DNA of 64,000 nt, taken from NCBI RefSeq assembly GCF_012863495.1, contig NZ_JAAVJL010000004.1, positions 236,501-300,500 on the forward strand, written 5' to 3'. This DNA comes from Pseudanabaena yagii GIHE-NHR1. GTDB lineage: Bacteria > Cyanobacteriota > Cyanobacteriia > Pseudanabaenales > Pseudanabaenaceae. The translations under genes and the position numbers were made by a program. Below are positions 61,363 to 64,000 of this stretch, piece by piece. Positions within the stretch are counted from its first letter, which is position 1; each line of letters starts with the position of its first letter. The notes beneath the pieces are model-generated. The model did not search any database. It was not told the DNA's origin and saw nothing but the letters and a program-made list of their open reading frames with translations.

Positions 61363-62391
61363 ATGTATAGAAAGCGTCAGAAAATGTCGGTTGCTAACAT
61401 TGGGGCGACGATTTTGGCAGCCTTTGTTGGGGCGATCGTAGTGCCAATGCCAATGCAGTCACAACAAGTAACGATCAATCCCGAAAATCGGGCGGTACGA
61501 GATGAAGCCGATCGCTTACTGGATGTTGGCTATACGCAGCTTAAGGACGGCAAAACCCGTGAAGCAATTAAAACTTGGCTCTATGCGATCGGTTACTATC
61601 GGCGCGTTAATGACCAAGCAGCAATTTCCTATACTCTGGCGCGAGTGAGTGATGCCTACGAATTATTGGGAGCAAGCAATGCGGCTCAAGATACCAGTCG
61701 TCAGCGCATCGGCTATGCCAATACTTTGCAAGATAATGGGGCAAAGCTCGAAAGCTCGAACAACTTAGTAAGCTTTGAGATTGCTCAAGGCAAGTTAGAA
61801 TCTGCCTCAAAACTCAACAAGGCAACCCTTGAGTTATCTACCAAAAACGAGCAAGGGCTGAATACAGCGATCGCTTTAAATAACAAAGGTTTAATTGCAG
61901 AGCGCTATGGCAATCATTTAGAAGCTCTCAAACAATATTACGCATCGATTAAAGTGCATCCCATCCGTGAAGCGATCGGCGAGGGCTATACATACATCAA
62001 TAGTGGCGATAGTTTGATGGCTTTGGACAATTACAAAGCTGCAATCACCGACTATGGCATGGCGCTAACGATCGCTCGTCAACATCGCAATTACAAACTG
62101 ATGTCGGTAGCTAGCGATCGCATTATTGCCGCTTATCTCGAAGTGCCTAACTTCTATCGCATTGAAGAGCTATTGCAAAATCGATCTAGCTTGGCTTTGG
62201 TGATGGGCGATCAAGAAACCGCCGCGATCGTGCAGCGATATCTAGGTGATTTGTATCTATCTTTTGGAAATCTGCCAAAAGCACGCGCTGCGTACCAAGA
62301 GTCCTATGATTTTGCTGCTATGCTAGGAGATAATACAAGCTTGCCCCTGCGAGAAGCTTATTACAAATTGCAGGAACTAGAAAGATTGTAA
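61363..62391 (+). CDS. Exported tetratricopeptide repeat protein
   Basis: A 342-residue protein. A signal-like segment (about residues 8-30, ending MQSQQ) precedes helical TPR-like pairs in a row from about 45 to 340 (AIKTWLYAIGYYRRV, ALKQYYASIKVHP, AITDYGMALTIARQ, ARAAYQESYDFA). It is likely a periplasmic scaffold. No enzyme domain. Neighbouring genes do not suggest its job. The first ATG is taken. Confidence 0.75.
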   Translation: MYRKRQKMSVANIGATILAAFVGAIVVPMPMQSQQVTINPENRAVRDEADRLLDVGYTQLKDGKTREAIKTWLYAIGYYRRVNDQAAISYTLARVSDAYELLGASNAAQDTSRQRIGYANTLQDNGAKLESSNNLVSFEIAQGKLESASKLNKATLELSTKNEQGLNTAIALNNKGLIAERYGNHLEALKQYYASIKVHPIREAIGEGYTYINSGDSLMALDNYKAAITDYGMALTIARQHRNYKLMSVASDRIIAAYLEVPNFYRIEELLQNRSSLALVMGDQETAAIVQRYLGDLYLSFGNLPKARAAYQESYDFAAMLGDNTSLPLREAYYKLQELERL

Positions 62392-62507
62392 ATATTGAAC
62401 GATTTTGCCTCGCAAATTCTGTCGATGTGTATTTTTTAATTCAGCTAACAAGAACTTGATTTGAGGAGATTGTAACAACACCTCCCTGAATTGGTATAAC
62501 TTTAAAT

Positions 62508-62553
62508 TAGTATCAGGATGGGCGACACTTAGTGTCGTCCATCCTGATACTAA
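62508..62553. repeat. 46-bp palindrome before the M16 gene
   Basis: TTAGTATCAGGATGGGCGAC A, CTTAG, TGTCGTCC and complement. One G-T mismatch in the arms. It lies in the 239-base gap between the TPR and M16 genes; nothing else is seen there. Confidence 0.85.
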
Positions 62554-62630
62554 AACCCTGATATAAAAAACTTAATTTCACTCGATTCTGCTTTTTAATT
62601 TAAAAAATTTAGTAAAACCCTAATTTTGCC

Positions 62631-63950
62631 ATGCCAGCGATCGTCGTTCCGCGTCGGTTAGATGTAGCTGTGACCGATCATGCACTCAATGATCTAGCTA
62701 CTAGAGCGCAGCTATCTGCGCCTACTCAACATGTTCTACCCAATGGAATTAAGATTATTGCCGAACAGATTCCTGTAGATGCGGTCAACCTGAGTATTTG
62801 GGTTGATGTTGGCTCTGCCGTAGAGAGCGATGACATCAATGGGATGGCGCATTTCCTTGAACATATGGTTTTCAAGGGTAGCGATCGCCTTGCATTGGGA
62901 GAATTTGAACAGGCGATCGAGTCGCACGGTGGCAACACCAATGCGGCAACCAGTCAGGACTACACGCATTTTTATATTAATGTTGCACCTAAAGATTTCG
63001 CAAAACTCGCACCCTTGCAACTGGATGTAGTCCTAAAAGCTAGCATTCCCGATGAAGAGTTTCAGCGCGAACGTCATGTGGTGCTAGAGGAAATCCGCCG
63101 CAGCGAAGACAATCCCGATCGCCGCATTTATCGCCACATTTCCGAATTGGTATATGAGCAGTTGCCCTATCGCCGTGCGGTATTAGGTCCCGTTGATGTC
63201 ATTGAAAAAGTCACATCTGAGCAGATGAAAGCTTTCCATCGTCAGTGGTATGCACCGCAAAACATGACGATCGCTGTGGTTGGCAATTTACCCGTGAGCG
63301 AGATGATTGGTGTAATTGCTAATTACTTTGAAGGAGATGCGATCGCCGATAAACCTCAGCCTAAGACTTTCACTCCCGAAAAGCCCTTTACAGAAATTGT
63401 GCGGCGCGAAGTAACTGATACCAGTCTCAAGCAAGCCCGATTGAGCATGACATGGCGCGTTTCTGGCTTGACAGAGCTATCAGAAACCTATCCTCTGAGT
63501 ATTCTGGCAAATATTCTCGGTAGTGGACGTACTTCGCGGATGGTACAGGACTTACGCGAAAATCGCCGCATCGTTGATCGCATTTCTGTCAGTAATTCGG
63601 CAATGCGTTGGCAGGGCAATTTCCAAGTATTTGCCAAGTTAAATGTGGAGGATGTAGCGATCGTGGAGGAAGCAATTCGTGAGCATATCCGCCAACTCCA
63701 TGAAGTACCTGTCACCGATGAGGAACTCGCCAAAATTCGCACTCAAGTCAGTAATCGCTTTATCTTCGGCAATGAGTCACCGAAGGAACGAGCAGGTATA
63801 TACGGCTATTACGATCGCATTGTCGGTTCCCTAGAGCCAGCTTTAAATTATCCCGATTTAATCAAATCCATCACCAAAGAGGACATCCAGGCCGCCGTTC
63901 GCAAATACCTCAATCCTGATGCCTACGGTATTTTGATTGTCAAACCTTAA
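62631..63950 (+). CDS. M16 family zinc peptidase
   Basis: A 439-residue protein. The inverted zinc motif HFLEHMVFKG (HxxEH, about residues 74-78) and the distal Glu in HVVLEEIRRSED are intact, so this is a catalytic subunit. The C-terminal half is the usual inactive M16 half. It degrades peptides or processes proteins. A partner M16 gene, if present, lies beyond the window. The start ATG gives a 35-residue N-terminal extension before the domain. Confidence 0.88.
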   Translation: MPAIVVPRRLDVAVTDHALNDLATRAQLSAPTQHVLPNGIKIIAEQIPVDAVNLSIWVDVGSAVESDDINGMAHFLEHMVFKGSDRLALGEFEQAIESHGGNTNAATSQDYTHFYINVAPKDFAKLAPLQLDVVLKASIPDEEFQRERHVVLEEIRRSEDNPDRRIYRHISELVYEQLPYRRAVLGPVDVIEKVTSEQMKAFHRQWYAPQNMTIAVVGNLPVSEMIGVIANYFEGDAIADKPQPKTFTPEKPFTEIVRREVTDTSLKQARLSMTWRVSGLTELSETYPLSILANILGSGRTSRMVQDLRENRRIVDRISVSNSAMRWQGNFQVFAKLNVEDVAIVEEAIREHIRQLHEVPVTDEELAKIRTQVSNRFIFGNESPKERAGIYGYYDRIVGSLEPALNYPDLIKSITKEDIQAAVRKYLNPDAYGILIVKP

Positions 63951-63971
63951 GTGTGAAATTGTGCGATCGCT

Positions 63972-64000
63972 ATGCTTAAACACATCAGCATCAAAGGCTT
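63972..64000 (+). CDS. Start of a possible gene cut by the window end
   Basis: An ATG starts MLKHISIKG and runs to the window end. It lies 21 bases after the M16 stop on the same strand. This text resembles the start of an AAA- or RecF-like ATPase, but nine residues are too few to assign it. Confidence 0.3.

Overview
The window is a piece of a cyanobacterial chromosome. Signs of this are the many HIP1 octamers (GCGATCGC) inside genes, and genes found mainly or only in cyanobacteria and plastids: ndhL, the bicarbonate transporter pair sbtA/sbtB, a Ycf46-type AAA protein with DUF3038 and DUF4335 partners, a CPP1-like protein and a menG-type quinone methyltransferase. The dense load of small palindromes looks like Pseudanabaena or a relative, but that genus call is inference. 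I found no rRNA, tRNA, CRISPR array, complete insertion sequence or phage.

Layout. 1-3.5 kb: end of a diguanylate cyclase, a glycosyltransferase, and a J-domain/pentapeptide protein followed by about 1 kb of repeats. 3.5-10.2 kb: an RlpA-like protein, two von Willebrand A proteins, an adenylate cyclase, a CheY-like receiver and a zinc-ribbon/FHA protein, probably a signalling locus. 10.6-20 kb: a small unknown protein, a CHAD protein, the overlapping ycf46-DUF3038-DUF4335 operon, an HD-GYP phosphodiesterase and two unknown proteins. 20.3-24 kb: menG, a Uma2 nuclease, rodA and mdh. 24.4-29.9 kb: two large adjacent genes sharing an AAA-like module, one fused to a protein kinase and one to 14 WD40 repeats. 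30-36 kb: a SpoU methyltransferase, a DUF4189 protein, pilD, an M23 peptidase, two tandem metallo-beta-lactamase paralogues (one degenerate) and rpsJ. 36.4-41.3 kb: ndhL-DUF3007-degenerate methyltransferase, hisF, nadE. 41.5-48.6 kb: CPP1-like, Uma2, sbtA-sbtB, a BlaI/M56 pair, a J-domain/TPR protein and a retropepsin-like protease. 48.8-58 kb: a K+ channel/RCK protein, purS-purQ-sixA, rpe, a PiT transporter and mreB-mreC-mreD. 58-64 kb: an SRPBCC protein, a Fur regulator lacking its CxxC motifs, an RlmI-like methyltransferase, a frameshifted Uma2 gene, a TPR protein and an M16 peptidase.

Second-messenger themes recur. There are c-di-GMP synthesis and breakdown proteins, a class III adenylate cyclase, and SbtB, whose family binds adenine nucleotides including cAMP. 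Cell-shape genes rodA and mreBCD are in separate blocks.

The most unusual feature is the repeat landscape. About 45 near-perfect palindromes, many with a GC-NNN-GC apex, sit between genes and often include a stop codon. They fall into several element families. One 105-bp copy lies in frame inside a coding sequence. Two gene 3' ends (mreD and a Uma2 gene) are tandemly repeated together with hairpins, and the purS start is duplicated so that it creates a coupled nine-codon upstream ORF.
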